Shown here: one piece after another, positions 8,738 to 16,402 of the stretch
Position numbering within the stretch: the first letter of the stretch is position 1
Layout: every line of letters begins with the position of its first letter
DNA from: Oscillospiraceae bacterium
GTDB taxonomy: Bacteria > Bacillota_A > Clostridia > Oscillospirales > Oscillospiraceae
Reading direction: 5' to 3'
Length of the DNA: 36,956 nt
Assembly (NCBI GenBank): GCA_017470325.1
Contig: JAFUES010000001.1
Coordinates: 1 to 36,956 of the forward strand
Notes under the pieces: model-generated
Databases searched by the model: none
Told to the model about the DNA's origin: nothing
What the model saw: the letters and a program-made list of their open reading frames with translations, nothing else
Program-made: the position numbers and the translations under genes

Positions 8738-8776
8738 CAAGGAACACCCCTGCCGTTGGCAGGGGTGTTCCTTGTG
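8736..8776. terminator. Second long perfect hairpin, downstream of the tRNA 3'-end copy
   Basis: CACAAGGAACACCCCTGCC (8736-8754) is exactly complementary to 8758-8776, with loop GTT. Again it has 19 bp and a 3-nt loop, and begins inside the CCA copy. It could also end transcription of the DUF4428 gene coming from the right. Confidence 0.5.
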
Positions 8777-8881
8777 ATTGACGGAGGATGATCGAATCAA
8801 AATCGTGCGTACACTGGTCGGTACCTTTATCGGCAGAGCCGATGCAAGCGATCCACTTTAAGTCCGTCGGTATAATCCGCT
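8777..8881. other. Short intergenic stretch with a weak third tRNA-end-like match
   Basis: It contains a 6-bp hairpin ATCGGC-AGA-GCCGAT and then GATCCACTTTAAGTCC (8850-8865), which differs at two positions from the tRNA tail GATCCCCTTCAAGTCC. No gene is visible. Confidence 0.35.
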
Positions 8882-9667
8882 TTATTTCAGTACGCTGCCG
8901 CAGTACTCACAGCAGCCTTTGCTGTCGGGAATGGTGGTTGCGCCGCAGTAGGGACAGGTAACGGCGGCTTTGGGCGTGTTCTGGGCAATCACCGCATCGC
9001 GAGTATCCTGCCGCATCTGCAGAACGGTATCCTTGATCTCATTGCCCAGATTGAGAAACTCATAATACTCATTCATGCGCAGGTTATTGATGGCGCCGGG
9101 CCGGTTGACCCGCCAGCCGCCTGGGGCGCTGCCCATGGGCTGCTCACCGGTCTTGACGTAGCCGTTGCTGAGGGAGTAGCGGATATCGTCAAAGTAAGGG
9201 TGGTTCACATTGATGGTCACATGGAAGTCATAGGAGTACTCATAGCGGGGCGGATTGTAACTGACCTGCTTGCCATCCTTGTCGGTGCGTTTCAATTCGT
9301 GGCGGCTCTCGTCAATATCTAGATCGCAGCCGGTGACCTGGGAATAGTCCAGTACGTCGGGATTGGCCTGCTCCAGATTGCTGGCGCTGGTGACCACGAA
9401 TTGGCGTCGGTCCTCATCCAGGAGCAGCTTGGTATACTTGCCGATGCTGCGCGTTGTGTGGAACGCGGCCACGGCTTTTTTGTTTTCTTCCCGGTAGGCA
9501 AGCTGGGCGTTGATCTCGTCCTTGGTGCTGTGCCGCCGCTCACTGAACCAGGGGGAGAGCTTGGAGGCGCAGTCCTTGCACATGTTTCCGTCTTCCAGTT
9601 TTCTGTTGCCCAGAAGCCCGATTTTGTTGCCGCAAAAATCGCAGTATTTTTTATCGAAAAGACCCAT
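8882..9667 (-). CDS. DUF4428 zinc-ribbon protein
   Basis: A 261-aa soluble protein. An N-terminal DUF4428-type zinc ribbon holds CxxC pairs at C9/C12 and C30/C33. A middle beta-rich region (~75-200) probably forms a domain such as those that bind lipids or nucleotides, but I cannot name it. A C-terminal zinc ribbon has C238/C241 and C253/C256. The ATG at 9667 has AAAGGAG with a 7-nt gap; a longer frame back to 9727 lacks a site. A promoter lies at 9699-9727. Function of the family is not known. It is divergent from the small helical protein at 9796. Confidence 0.85.
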   Translation of the reverse strand: MGLFDKKYCDFCGNKIGLLGNRKLEDGNMCKDCASKLSPWFSERRHSTKDEINAQLAYREENKKAVAAFHTTRSIGKYTKLLLDEDRRQFVVTSASNLEQANPDVLDYSQVTGCDLDIDESRHELKRTDKDGKQVSYNPPRYEYSYDFHVTINVNHPYFDDIRYSLSNGYVKTGEQPMGSAPGGWRVNRPGAINNLRMNEYYEFLNLGNEIKDTVLQMRQDTRDAVIAQNTPKAAVTCPYCGATTIPDSKGCCEYCGSVLK

Positions 9668-9698
9668 GGTGATGCTCCTTTCAGCTTTTCTTGTGTTC

Positions 9699-9727
9699 AG
9701 TATATACGGTTTTCTATAAAAAAGCAA
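9699..9727 (-). promoter_or_regulatory. Promoter of the DUF4428 gene
   Basis: On the minus strand TTGCTT (9727-9722), a 17-nt spacer and TATACT (9704-9699), about 30 nt before the start codon. Confidence 0.6.
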
Positions 9728-9795
9728 ACAGTATCATGCATATTTCCCGGGGAAAACGGCATGCTAAACAGGAATGCTGAGAAAGGGGATAGCAC

Positions 9796-10230
9796 ATGAT
9801 CGAACAGGATACCATCAAACTGCTCCGGGAATGTGACGCGGGTGTAAAAATGGGCGTCAGCGCCATTGAGGATGTTTTGGGCTATGTGCATGACGGCGAG
9901 CTGGAGCAGAAGCTGCAGACCAGCCGACGGGAGCATGTTGCGCTGGCCGGACAGATCGAAGCGGAACTCAACCGCTTCCGGGACGTGGGGAAGGACCTCA
10001 ATCCCATCGCGGAAAAGATGAGCTGGATCAAGACCAATGCGGAGCTGATGATGAACGGCACAGACCAGACCGTGGCGTCTCTGATGACCGACGGCTGCAA
10101 TATGGGGGTCAAGTCCCTCAATCGTTATCTGAACGAATACAAGGCGGCGGACGAGCAGGCCAAGGACATTGCCAAGCGGCTGATCCACCTGGAAGAACAA
10201 CTGACCGGGGATATGCGCGCTTATCTCTAA
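9796..10230 (+). CDS. Small helical-bundle protein of unknown function
   Basis: A 144-aa, highly charged, almost wholly alpha-helical protein. The hydrophobic spacing and length resemble ferritin-like or DUF2383-type four-helix bundles, but I do not see the paired metal-ligand ExxH motifs of ferritins. There is no signal peptide or membrane segment, so it should be cytoplasmic. The ATG follows AAAGGGGA with a 6-nt gap. It is a single-gene unit with its own terminator at 10231. I do not recognise a specific family and assign no function. Confidence 0.75.
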   Translation: MIEQDTIKLLRECDAGVKMGVSAIEDVLGYVHDGELEQKLQTSRREHVALAGQIEAELNRFRDVGKDLNPIAEKMSWIKTNAELMMNGTDQTVASLMTDGCNMGVKSLNRYLNEYKAADEQAKDIAKRLIHLEEQLTGDMRAYL

Positions 10231-10264
10231 AAGAAGAACTCGGCCATGCGGCCGAGTTCTTCTT
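10231..10264 (+). terminator. Hairpin terminator, probably bidirectional
   Basis: A 15-bp perfect stem, AAGAAGAACTCGGCC (10231-10245) and its complement (10250-10264), loop ATGC. It is A-rich on the left and T-rich on the right, and sits between convergent genes. Confidence 0.75.
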
Positions 10265-10280
10265 GCATATTGGAATCGTG

Positions 10281-12239
10281 TCAGGCGGCGTTTGCCAGTG
10301 CACCATTCTCCGCATAAGCGGCGGCGCTGGTACCGGCGATACGGCCGAAGATGGTGAAGTCCGCAACGGCGTTGCCGCCCAGGCGGTTGCCGCCGTGGAC
10401 GCCGCCGGTAACCTCGCCCGCGGCGAAGAGACCGGGGATCACATCACCCTGGGTATCGATGACCTGGGCGTCGCTGTCGATCTTGACACCGCCCATGGTG
10501 TGGTGGATACCGGCCGTCACATGGATGGCATAATAGGGACCCACATCCAGCGGCTGAGCAAAGCTGGTACGCCCGAAGTCGGGATCGTTCTTGTCTTCTA
10601 CATAGGTGTTCCAGGTGTTCATGGTGTCGGCAAACACGTCGGCGGGCACGCCCATGGCCTCGGCCAGTTCCTCATAGGTCTCGCCCTTGACCATGAAGCC
10701 GCTCTTGTCATAACCCTGGATCACGCTGGAGGCGTCATACATTTTGGAATCCACCACCAGCCAGCTGGCAGAACCGGTCTGGGCGATCTCGGCTGCGGAG
10801 ACCTTGTCACGGGTGGAGACCTCGTCGTAGAAACGCAGGCCTTCCTGGTTGACGAGGATTGCGCCGTCACCGCGGAGACCCTCGGTGATCAGGGAAGCGG
10901 TGTTGGCTTCCACCGTGGGATGGATCTGGATCTGCTCCAGGTCCACGGTGTCCGCACCGGCGGCCACGGCCATATCAATGCCCTGACCCTGAATGCCGGG
11001 AGCATTGGTGGTCATGAAGCCTTCCAACTCGGGCTTGTAGGACACGACCTTCTCCAGGTTCGCGCCGAAGCCGCCTGTGGTCAGGACCACGGAACCGGCG
11101 TTCACAGTGATGGTGTTGCCGGTCTTGCCGGTAGCGATGACGCCTACAGCCTCACCGTTATCCATGATAATTTCGGTGGCGGTGGTGTTGAGCAGCAGCT
11201 CAATGCCCCGCTCGGTCAGGTTGCGCTCCAGGATGGGGACGATGTAGGTACCCACGGAGACGACCTTGCCCTCATCGTTGACCGGGCGGTGGATACGCTT
11301 GACAGATGCGCCGCCGAAGCTGGACACATTGTGCAGATCCGCGCCTACGGTGCTTAGCCAGGCGATGGCATCCTCGCTGCTCTCCGTCAGGGTCTTGACC
11401 AGGTCGGGGTCGTTCAGCGCACCGCCGCCGATCAAGGTATCCAGCTGGAACAGCTCGGTGGAATCAAAGTAACCTGTGGGGTTGGCCTGATAGGCTTCCC
11501 ACTGCTCCTTGACGATGGCAGCCAGCTCCTGGATGCGCGCATTGTCAGGATAGTTCTCCGCGGCGGCAAGCTGCTTGTCGACGCCGGCGGACTCGCCGAA
11601 GTCGTTGAGATCCTGCCACTCGGTCTTGGCGGCGTTCATACCGCCGGTGGAACGGATGGAGTTGCCGCCCACCATGCCCTGGCTCTCCAGAACCAGAACA
11701 TTCATGCCGGCATCATGGGCCACGATGGCAGCGGTCATGCCGGCACCGCCGGCACCCACGACGACCACGTCTACGTCATAAGTCACATCGGGCTCGGCCG
11801 CCACTTCCACGGGGGCCAACTCCGTATCAAAGGCAGAGGCGTCGATGCCCGCGTTGGTGAGAGCGTCGCGGATGGCCGCCTTGATGCCGTCAGAGGTCAG
11901 GGTCGCGCCGGTGATGGCGTCTACCTGCAGGCTCTGGGCCTCATAGATGGCGGCGGGCAGCTGATCCACTGCCACAGTGCCGATTCCCTCGGTCTCGTCG
12001 TGCTTGGTCACATTGATCTGATAGATCTTCTCCGGCGTGGCGACCACTTCTACTTCAATGGGGCCGTTTCTGCCCTGGCCGGAACCGCTGGCGGTGATTG
12101 CTTCCGTGGGGGCACTGGCGTCGCCCACAGATTTTACCGTATGGGCGGAGATGATATTGGCCACCAGGAAGATCAATAGGATAATACCGCAGGCAATACC
12201 GATGATATCGAGCAGTTTTGCTTTCTTCTGTTTGTCCAT
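10281..12239 (-). CDS. Membrane-anchored FMN/FAD reductase of the fumarate reductase type
   Basis: A 652-aa flavoenzyme with an N-terminal membrane anchor (about residues 10-32), so the body lies outside the membrane. An FMN-binding domain follows, with the covalent attachment motif DAITGAT (Thr113). The FAD domain begins at VVGAGGAGMTA (~160). The fumarate reductase catalytic set is present: IHPT, STRDKVS (the proton-donor Arg), HHTMGG and GNRLGGNA. No haem motifs are seen. Related enzymes reduce fumarate, urocanate, methacrylate or cinnamate-like acceptors as the end step of anaerobic respiration, fed by membrane flavin or quinone systems. The substrate here cannot be told. The ATG at 12239 has GGAGGG just upstream; the promoter is at 12305-12333. 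Length and domain order fit gut Firmicute respiratory reductases. Confidence 0.88.
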   Translation of the reverse strand: MDKQKKAKLLDIIGIACGIILLIFLVANIISAHTVKSVGDASAPTEAITASGSGQGRNGPIEVEVVATPEKIYQINVTKHDETEGIGTVAVDQLPAAIYEAQSLQVDAITGATLTSDGIKAAIRDALTNAGIDASAFDTELAPVEVAAEPDVTYDVDVVVVGAGGAGMTAAIVAHDAGMNVLVLESQGMVGGNSIRSTGGMNAAKTEWQDLNDFGESAGVDKQLAAAENYPDNARIQELAAIVKEQWEAYQANPTGYFDSTELFQLDTLIGGGALNDPDLVKTLTESSEDAIAWLSTVGADLHNVSSFGGASVKRIHRPVNDEGKVVSVGTYIVPILERNLTERGIELLLNTTATEIIMDNGEAVGVIATGKTGNTITVNAGSVVLTTGGFGANLEKVVSYKPELEGFMTTNAPGIQGQGIDMAVAAGADTVDLEQIQIHPTVEANTASLITEGLRGDGAILVNQEGLRFYDEVSTRDKVSAAEIAQTGSASWLVVDSKMYDASSVIQGYDKSGFMVKGETYEELAEAMGVPADVFADTMNTWNTYVEDKNDPDFGRTSFAQPLDVGPYYAIHVTAGIHHTMGGVKIDSDAQVIDTQGDVIPGLFAAGEVTGGVHGGNRLGGNAVADFTIFGRIAGTSAAAYAENGALANAA

Positions 12240-12304
12240 TTGTCCCTCCATATGTCTCGTTTTGGGTGAGCAGGGGTCCTGCCCATTGTGTTGCGCCAGC
12301 AACT

Positions 12305-12333
12305 ATAATACTCGATTCTTCTTTTTATTGCAA
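12305..12333 (-). promoter_or_regulatory. Promoter of the flavin reductase gene
   Basis: On the minus strand TTGCAA (12333-12328), a 17-nt spacer and TATTAT (12310-12305). It leaves a leader of about 60 nt. Confidence 0.6.
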
Positions 12334-12401
12334 GGGAGTTAGACAAAAAAATGACAAAAATGTTTTGCCCTTTCTCCAGGTACTGATGTTTGACAATTAA
12401 C

Positions 12402-12430
12402 TTGCAAATACGGCCATGCTGTTATATACT
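12402..12430 (+). promoter_or_regulatory. Promoter of the Fe-S flavoprotein-hypA operon
   Basis: TTGCAA (12402-12407), a 17-nt spacer and TATACT (12425-12430). A consensus TTGACA at 12390-12395 has no fitting -10. The divergent promoter for the reductase starts ~70 nt away. Confidence 0.6.
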
Positions 12431-12498
12431 GATGATACAAAATGGTGGAGTGTACGCTTCACGCAAAAAGCATATTTTTTTTTAAGAGAGGGATTATT

Positions 12499-15183
12499 AT
12501 GGCAGAACTCAGACCCAAGATCGTCAAGCTATGTCACATCATTGGCGGCTTGACCGGCGTTGTCAATAAGATCGACGAGAACGCGCCGGAGTATTACAGC
12601 CTGGCCGGTATCCTGACGGATGACGAGGCCGACGTTGCCATCGCTGCGGGCCTGCGCAAGGAACGTACCGCCGAGTGGCTGGCAAAGAAGGTCGGCAAGC
12701 CGGTGGACGAGGTGGAGAAGATCGCAAAACATCTGGCCTGGATCGGCGTGTTCCGCTGCACTTATGACAAGGAAGCGGGCGTTGACAAGTACTTCATGCA
12801 GATCTTCGCCCCCGGTATCATGGAGATGCTGGTCAACAACCAGGAACTGCTGGACACCCATCCCGAGGTGGGCCGCGCCTTTGAGGAGTACACCCGCATC
12901 CGTATGCAGACCATGAGTCCGCTGATCCCCAACGGCTACGGTCTGATGCGCGTGGTGCCGGTGGAGAGCGCCATCAAGGATATCCCCAACGTCCATGACT
13001 ATGAAAAGCTCAGCTATTATCTGAACAAGTATGACACTTTCTGCGTGTCCCCCTGCTCCTGCCGCGCTTCCCGCAGCTCCATCAACGACGGCTGCGGCCA
13101 CCTGGCGGAGGAGATGTGCGTGCAGATGGGCAAGGGCGCTGAGCACTATATCCGCACCGGACGTGCCCGTCAGATCAGCCGCGAAGAGGCGCTGGAGATC
13201 ATTCAGCGCGCTGAGGAAAACGGCCTGATGCACGATATCCCCAACATCGAGGAAGCCGGTGAGAGCGCCGCCATCTGCAACTGCTGTGCCTGCGCCTGCT
13301 TTGGCCTGCGTGTGGGTCTTATGTTCGGCGCCCGAGACGCCATCCGTTCCAATTTCCAGGCGGAAGTGGACGAGGCCAAGTGCGTTGCCTGTGCTCAGTG
13401 CGTGGAAGTCTGTCCCGCCAACGCCCTGAAATTGGGCCAAAAACTCTGCACCACTGTGAATATTGCTCCGGCCAAGTACACCAAGCTCTCCGAGCATATC
13501 GTGTCCAAGGAGGCCTGGAACCCGGATTACCGCGAAAACCGGGAGGACGTCATGCCCAGCGGCACCGCGCCCTGCAAGGTGGCATGTCCCGCCCACGTTC
13601 CTGTTCAGGGTTATCTGAAGCTGGCGGCCCAGGGCCGTTACACCGAGGCTCTTGAGCTTATCAAGACCGAGAACCCGCTGCCCGCGGTCTGCGGCCGTAT
13701 TTGCAACAAGCGCTGCGAGGCGGAGTGCACCCGCGGTGGTGTGGACGAGGCTGTGGCCATCGACGAGGTCAAGCGTTTCATCGCCGACCATGATCTGAAC
13801 AGCGAGACCCGCAGCATCCCCAAGATGGTCAACCAGATCGGCAGACCCTATGAGGAAAAGATCGCCATCATCGGCTCCGGCCCGGCGGGTCTGAGCTGCG
13901 CATACTTCCTGTGCAAGAAGGGCTACAAGGTCACCGTGTTCGACCGCAATCCAGTCCCCGGCGGCATGCTGACCCTGGGCATCCCCAACTTCCGGCTGGA
14001 GAAGGACGTGCTCAACGCGGAGATCGACATCATCCGTGAGATGGGCGCGGAGTTCAGGTGCGGCGTGGAGGTCGGCAAAGACGTGACCATCCAGCAGCTG
14101 CGTGAGGAGGGCTACAAGGGCTTCTATCTGGCCATCGGCGCCCAGAAGTCCAGCGCCATCGGCGTGCCCGGTGAGGATCTGAAGGGCGTTTACGGCGGCG
14201 TGGATTTCCTGCGGGAGGTCAACCTGGGCAAGAAGCCCAAGATCGGCAAGAAGTGCGCAGTCATCGGCGCCGGCAACGTGGCCATGGACGTGTGCCGCAC
14301 GGCGGTCCGTCTGGGCGCAACCGATACATACATCATCTACCGCCGCTCCCAGGCGGAGATGCCTGCCGATCCCGAAGAAGTGGCCGAGGCCATGGAAGAA
14401 GGCGTGCAGTTCCGATTCCTGAATGCTCCCGTGGAGATCGAGGGCAACGACAAGGGCAAGGTCACCGCACTGAAGGTGGAGATCATGGAGTTGGGCGAGC
14501 CCGACGAGAAGGGCCGCCGCAAGCCCGTGGGCACCGGCAAGTTCGAGACTATCAAGGTGGACTCCGTCATTGGAGCCATCGGCCAGAAGGTGGACTGGGG
14601 CACGCTGGATGTGGGCGCCCTGGTGAAGACCGGCAAGGGTACCGCAGAGGCGGACGCGCTGACCTATCAGACTGCCGAGCCCGATATCTTCGTGGGCGGC
14701 GACGTGTATACCGGACCCAGCTTCGCCATCAACGCCATTGCTGCCGGTAAGGAAGCGGCCATCTCCCTGCACCGCTATGTGCATCCCGGCCAGACCCTGA
14801 CCATGGGCCGCGACCGCCGCGTCTACCGCGCGCTGGATAAGGACCATGTGCAGCTGAGCGTGGGCGGCTTCGACAAGGAGCACCGCCAGGTCCGCGGCTA
14901 CAATGCCGAAAAGGCCAAGACCTTCGCCGACGCCCGTGTCACATTCACCGAGGAGCAGATCCGTAAGGAGACCGCCCGCTGCCTGGGCTGCGGCGCCACC
15001 AAGGTGGACCCCTATCTGTGCATCGGCTGCGGCATTTGCACCACCCGCTGCAAGTTCGACGCTATCCATCTCAAGAAGGTCCGCGACTGGCATGCCGGCA
15101 CCTTTGAGACCATGCCCATCAAGGCGGCGGAGAATCTGGTCCGCAAGACCGGCGGCATTGTCAAGAGAGCGGTAACGAAGTAA
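12499..15183 (+). CDS. Multi-cluster Fe-S/FAD/NAD(P) oxidoreductase (GltD/NfnB-like fusion)
   Basis: An 894-aa soluble redox protein. Residues 1-170 include a winged-helix-like stretch (~50-85). Cys-rich motifs follow: FCVSPCSCR (~181), CNCCACACFG (~260) and a ferredoxin-type CVACAQCVEVCP (~295). From ~359 it is like the small subunit of glutamate synthase or NfnB: CKVACPAHVPV and CGRICNKRCEAEC (Fe-S entry domain), FAD motif GSGPAGLSCAYF (~459) and NAD(P) motif GAGNVAMDVCR (~591). A C-terminal pair CLGCG...CIGCGICTTRC (~828-851) could hold another cluster. It probably passes electrons between NAD(P)H and a ferredoxin-like partner. The ATG at 12499 follows GAGAGGG. Its stop overlaps the hypA start (TAATG). 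No glutamate synthase large subunit is nearby, so the gltD name would be misleading. Confidence 0.85.
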   Translation: MAELRPKIVKLCHIIGGLTGVVNKIDENAPEYYSLAGILTDDEADVAIAAGLRKERTAEWLAKKVGKPVDEVEKIAKHLAWIGVFRCTYDKEAGVDKYFMQIFAPGIMEMLVNNQELLDTHPEVGRAFEEYTRIRMQTMSPLIPNGYGLMRVVPVESAIKDIPNVHDYEKLSYYLNKYDTFCVSPCSCRASRSSINDGCGHLAEEMCVQMGKGAEHYIRTGRARQISREEALEIIQRAEENGLMHDIPNIEEAGESAAICNCCACACFGLRVGLMFGARDAIRSNFQAEVDEAKCVACAQCVEVCPANALKLGQKLCTTVNIAPAKYTKLSEHIVSKEAWNPDYRENREDVMPSGTAPCKVACPAHVPVQGYLKLAAQGRYTEALELIKTENPLPAVCGRICNKRCEAECTRGGVDEAVAIDEVKRFIADHDLNSETRSIPKMVNQIGRPYEEKIAIIGSGPAGLSCAYFLCKKGYKVTVFDRNPVPGGMLTLGIPNFRLEKDVLNAEIDIIREMGAEFRCGVEVGKDVTIQQLREEGYKGFYLAIGAQKSSAIGVPGEDLKGVYGGVDFLREVNLGKKPKIGKKCAVIGAGNVAMDVCRTAVRLGATDTYIIYRRSQAEMPADPEEVAEAMEEGVQFRFLNAPVEIEGNDKGKVTALKVEIMELGEPDEKGRRKPVGTGKFETIKVDSVIGAIGQKVDWGTLDVGALVKTGKGTAEADALTYQTAEPDIFVGGDVYTGPSFAINAIAAGKEAAISLHRYVHPGQTLTMGRDRRVYRALDKDHVQLSVGGFDKEHRQVRGYNAEKAKTFADARVTFTEEQIRKETARCLGCGATKVDPYLCIGCGICTTRCKFDAIHLKKVRDWHAGTFETMPIKAAENLVRKTGGIVKRAVTK

Positions 15184-15524
15184 TGCACGAGCTTGGAATT
15201 TGCGACGCCATGCTGAAGATGGTGCGCGGCATCATGAAGGATGAGGAGCTGGACACCATCACCCGGATCACGGTGGAGGTGGGTACTCTCAGCGGTGTCA
15301 TGCCCAACTTCCTGGCCGACTGCTGGGTGGCCGTCACCGACGGTACCGAGCTTGAGGAGACGGAGTTCGTGATCGAAGAGCTGGCCGGCACCGCCAAATG
15401 CCTGGACTGCCAGCGGGAGTTCGTCGCGGATCTGAACGACCTCAGCTGTCCCGTCTGCAGGGGGAAGAAGCTGATGCCGCTGACCGGACGCGATCTGACA
15501 CTCAAAGAGATCCTGGTACCATAG
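15183..15524 (+). CDS. hypA: Hydrogenase/urease nickel metallochaperone HypA
   Basis: A 113-aa protein that delivers nickel during maturation of [NiFe]-hydrogenases and, in some bacteria, urease. The invariant N-terminal MHE is present, where His2 binds Ni. The zinc site is C73/C76 and C89/C92 (CLDC...CPVC). Its ATG overlaps the stop of the oxidoreductase as TAATG, so translation is coupled. No hydrogenase, hypB or other hyp genes lie in the window. The protein may serve a hydrogenase elsewhere, or have been recruited to the redox protein upstream. Confidence 0.9.
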   Translation: MHELGICDAMLKMVRGIMKDEELDTITRITVEVGTLSGVMPNFLADCWVAVTDGTELEETEFVIEELAGTAKCLDCQREFVADLNDLSCPVCRGKKLMPLTGRDLTLKEILVP

Positions 15525-15541
15525 TAAGTGAATACATCCGC

Positions 15542-15578
15542 AAATCCGCCTGAGGTTTTTCCTCAGGCGGATTTTTTT
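15542..15578 (+). terminator. Terminator of the hypA operon
   Basis: AAATCCGCCTGAGG (15542-15555), loop TTTTT, exact complement 15561-15574, followed by a T-run to 15578. Confidence 0.9.
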
Positions 15579-15611
15579 ACGTTACAAAAAGTTCATTTTT
15601 TGCCTTAGGTT

Positions 15612-15645
15612 TTCTAAGTCAATTCTAAGTTTCCGGCGGTATTCT
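15612..15645 (+). promoter_or_regulatory. Pho-box-like direct repeat and -10 before the VTC operon
   Basis: TTCTAAG (15612-15618), TCAA, TTCTAAG (15623-15629): two 7-nt direct repeats with a 4-nt gap. A -10-like TATTCT (15640-15645) begins 10 nt after the box. No -35 is recognisable. The geometry equals that of PhoB-type activated promoters, in which the activator replaces -35 contacts. The regulator itself is not in the window. Confidence 0.55.
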
Positions 15646-15679
15646 TAAGCCACAAGATGAAATACAGGAGGCGATAGCG

Positions 15680-16402
15680 GTGGAAAACAACATCTTTCAG
15701 CGGCATGAGATCAAGTTCCTGCTGGACAGCAGGCAGCGGGCCATTATGGAGCAGGTCTTTGCCATGCATATGGAGCCGGACCCCCACGGGCAGAGCACCA
15801 TCTGCAACATCTATTACGATACCCCGGACTATCGGCTCATCCGCGAGTCTCTGGAAAAGCCCGTGTACAAGGAGAAGCTGCGTATGCGCAGCTACGGGCC
15901 GGTGACCGGCGATGGTGAGGTCTTCCTGGAACTGAAGAAGAAGTACGAAGGCGTTGTATATAAAAGACGCATCTCGCTCTCCGAGCGGGAGGCCACGGCC
16001 TATATGAACGGCCGGGCCCCACTCCCTGTGGACAGCCAGATCGGCCGGGAGATCGACTACTGCCGGAAGTACTACCGCAGCCTGCGCCCGGCGGTGTATC
16101 TCTGCTATGACCGCTGCGCCTACTACTCCACGGAAGACCCGGAGCTGCGGGCGACCTTTGATAAAAATATCTGCTGGCGGACCTACGACATGCGCCTGAC
16201 AGCGGCACCCGGTGGAGAGCATCTGCTCTTGCCCGGCCAGTCCCTGTTTGAGGTCAAAACCGCCTCCGCGATCCCGCTGTGGCTGGTGGAGGCGCTGGAC
16301 CGGGCGGAGATCCGCCAGGCCTCCTTCTCCAAATACGGTGACGCGTATAGGATCATGAGCGAGCGGGCAAATAAAGAAAGACGAGGTGTTAGTTGTGCTT
16401 GA
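15680..16402 (+). CDS. VTC-domain protein (polyphosphate polymerase domain)
   Basis: A 240-aa protein with the VTC domain, the tunnel fold that in yeast Vtc4 makes polyphosphate from nucleoside triphosphate. Basic and acidic residues expected along the tunnel can be seen: the N-terminal RHEIKFLL, the KEKLRMRSYG strand, FLELKKKYEGVVYKRR and the late FEVKT. It starts with GTG at 15680, preceded by AGGAGG with an 8-nt gap. No membrane segment is present. It overlaps the DUF4956 gene by 8 nt. Bacterial VTC-domain proteins often sit beside DUF4956 and CotH or Cthe_2159 proteins, and their true activity is mostly untested. Expression may depend on the Pho-box-like repeat upstream. Confidence 0.88.
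   Translation: MENNIFQRHEIKFLLDSRQRAIMEQVFAMHMEPDPHGQSTICNIYYDTPDYRLIRESLEKPVYKEKLRMRSYGPVTGDGEVFLELKKKYEGVVYKRRISLSEREATAYMNGRAPLPVDSQIGREIDYCRKYYRSLRPAVYLCYDRCAYYSTEDPELRATFDKNICWRTYDMRLTAAPGGEHLLLPGQSLFEVKTASAIPLWLVEALDRAEIRQASFSKYGDAYRIMSERANKERRGVSCA

Noticed and set aside
9796..10230. Small helical protein considered as a ferritin or Dps
   Set aside because: No paired ExxH or ferroxidase residues are seen, so only the helical-bundle description is kept.
12529..15093. An 854-codon open frame on the minus strand
   Set aside because: It is the antisense of the Fe-S flavoprotein gene, whose GC-rich codons leave other frames open. The sense protein has clear motifs and a ribosome binding site.
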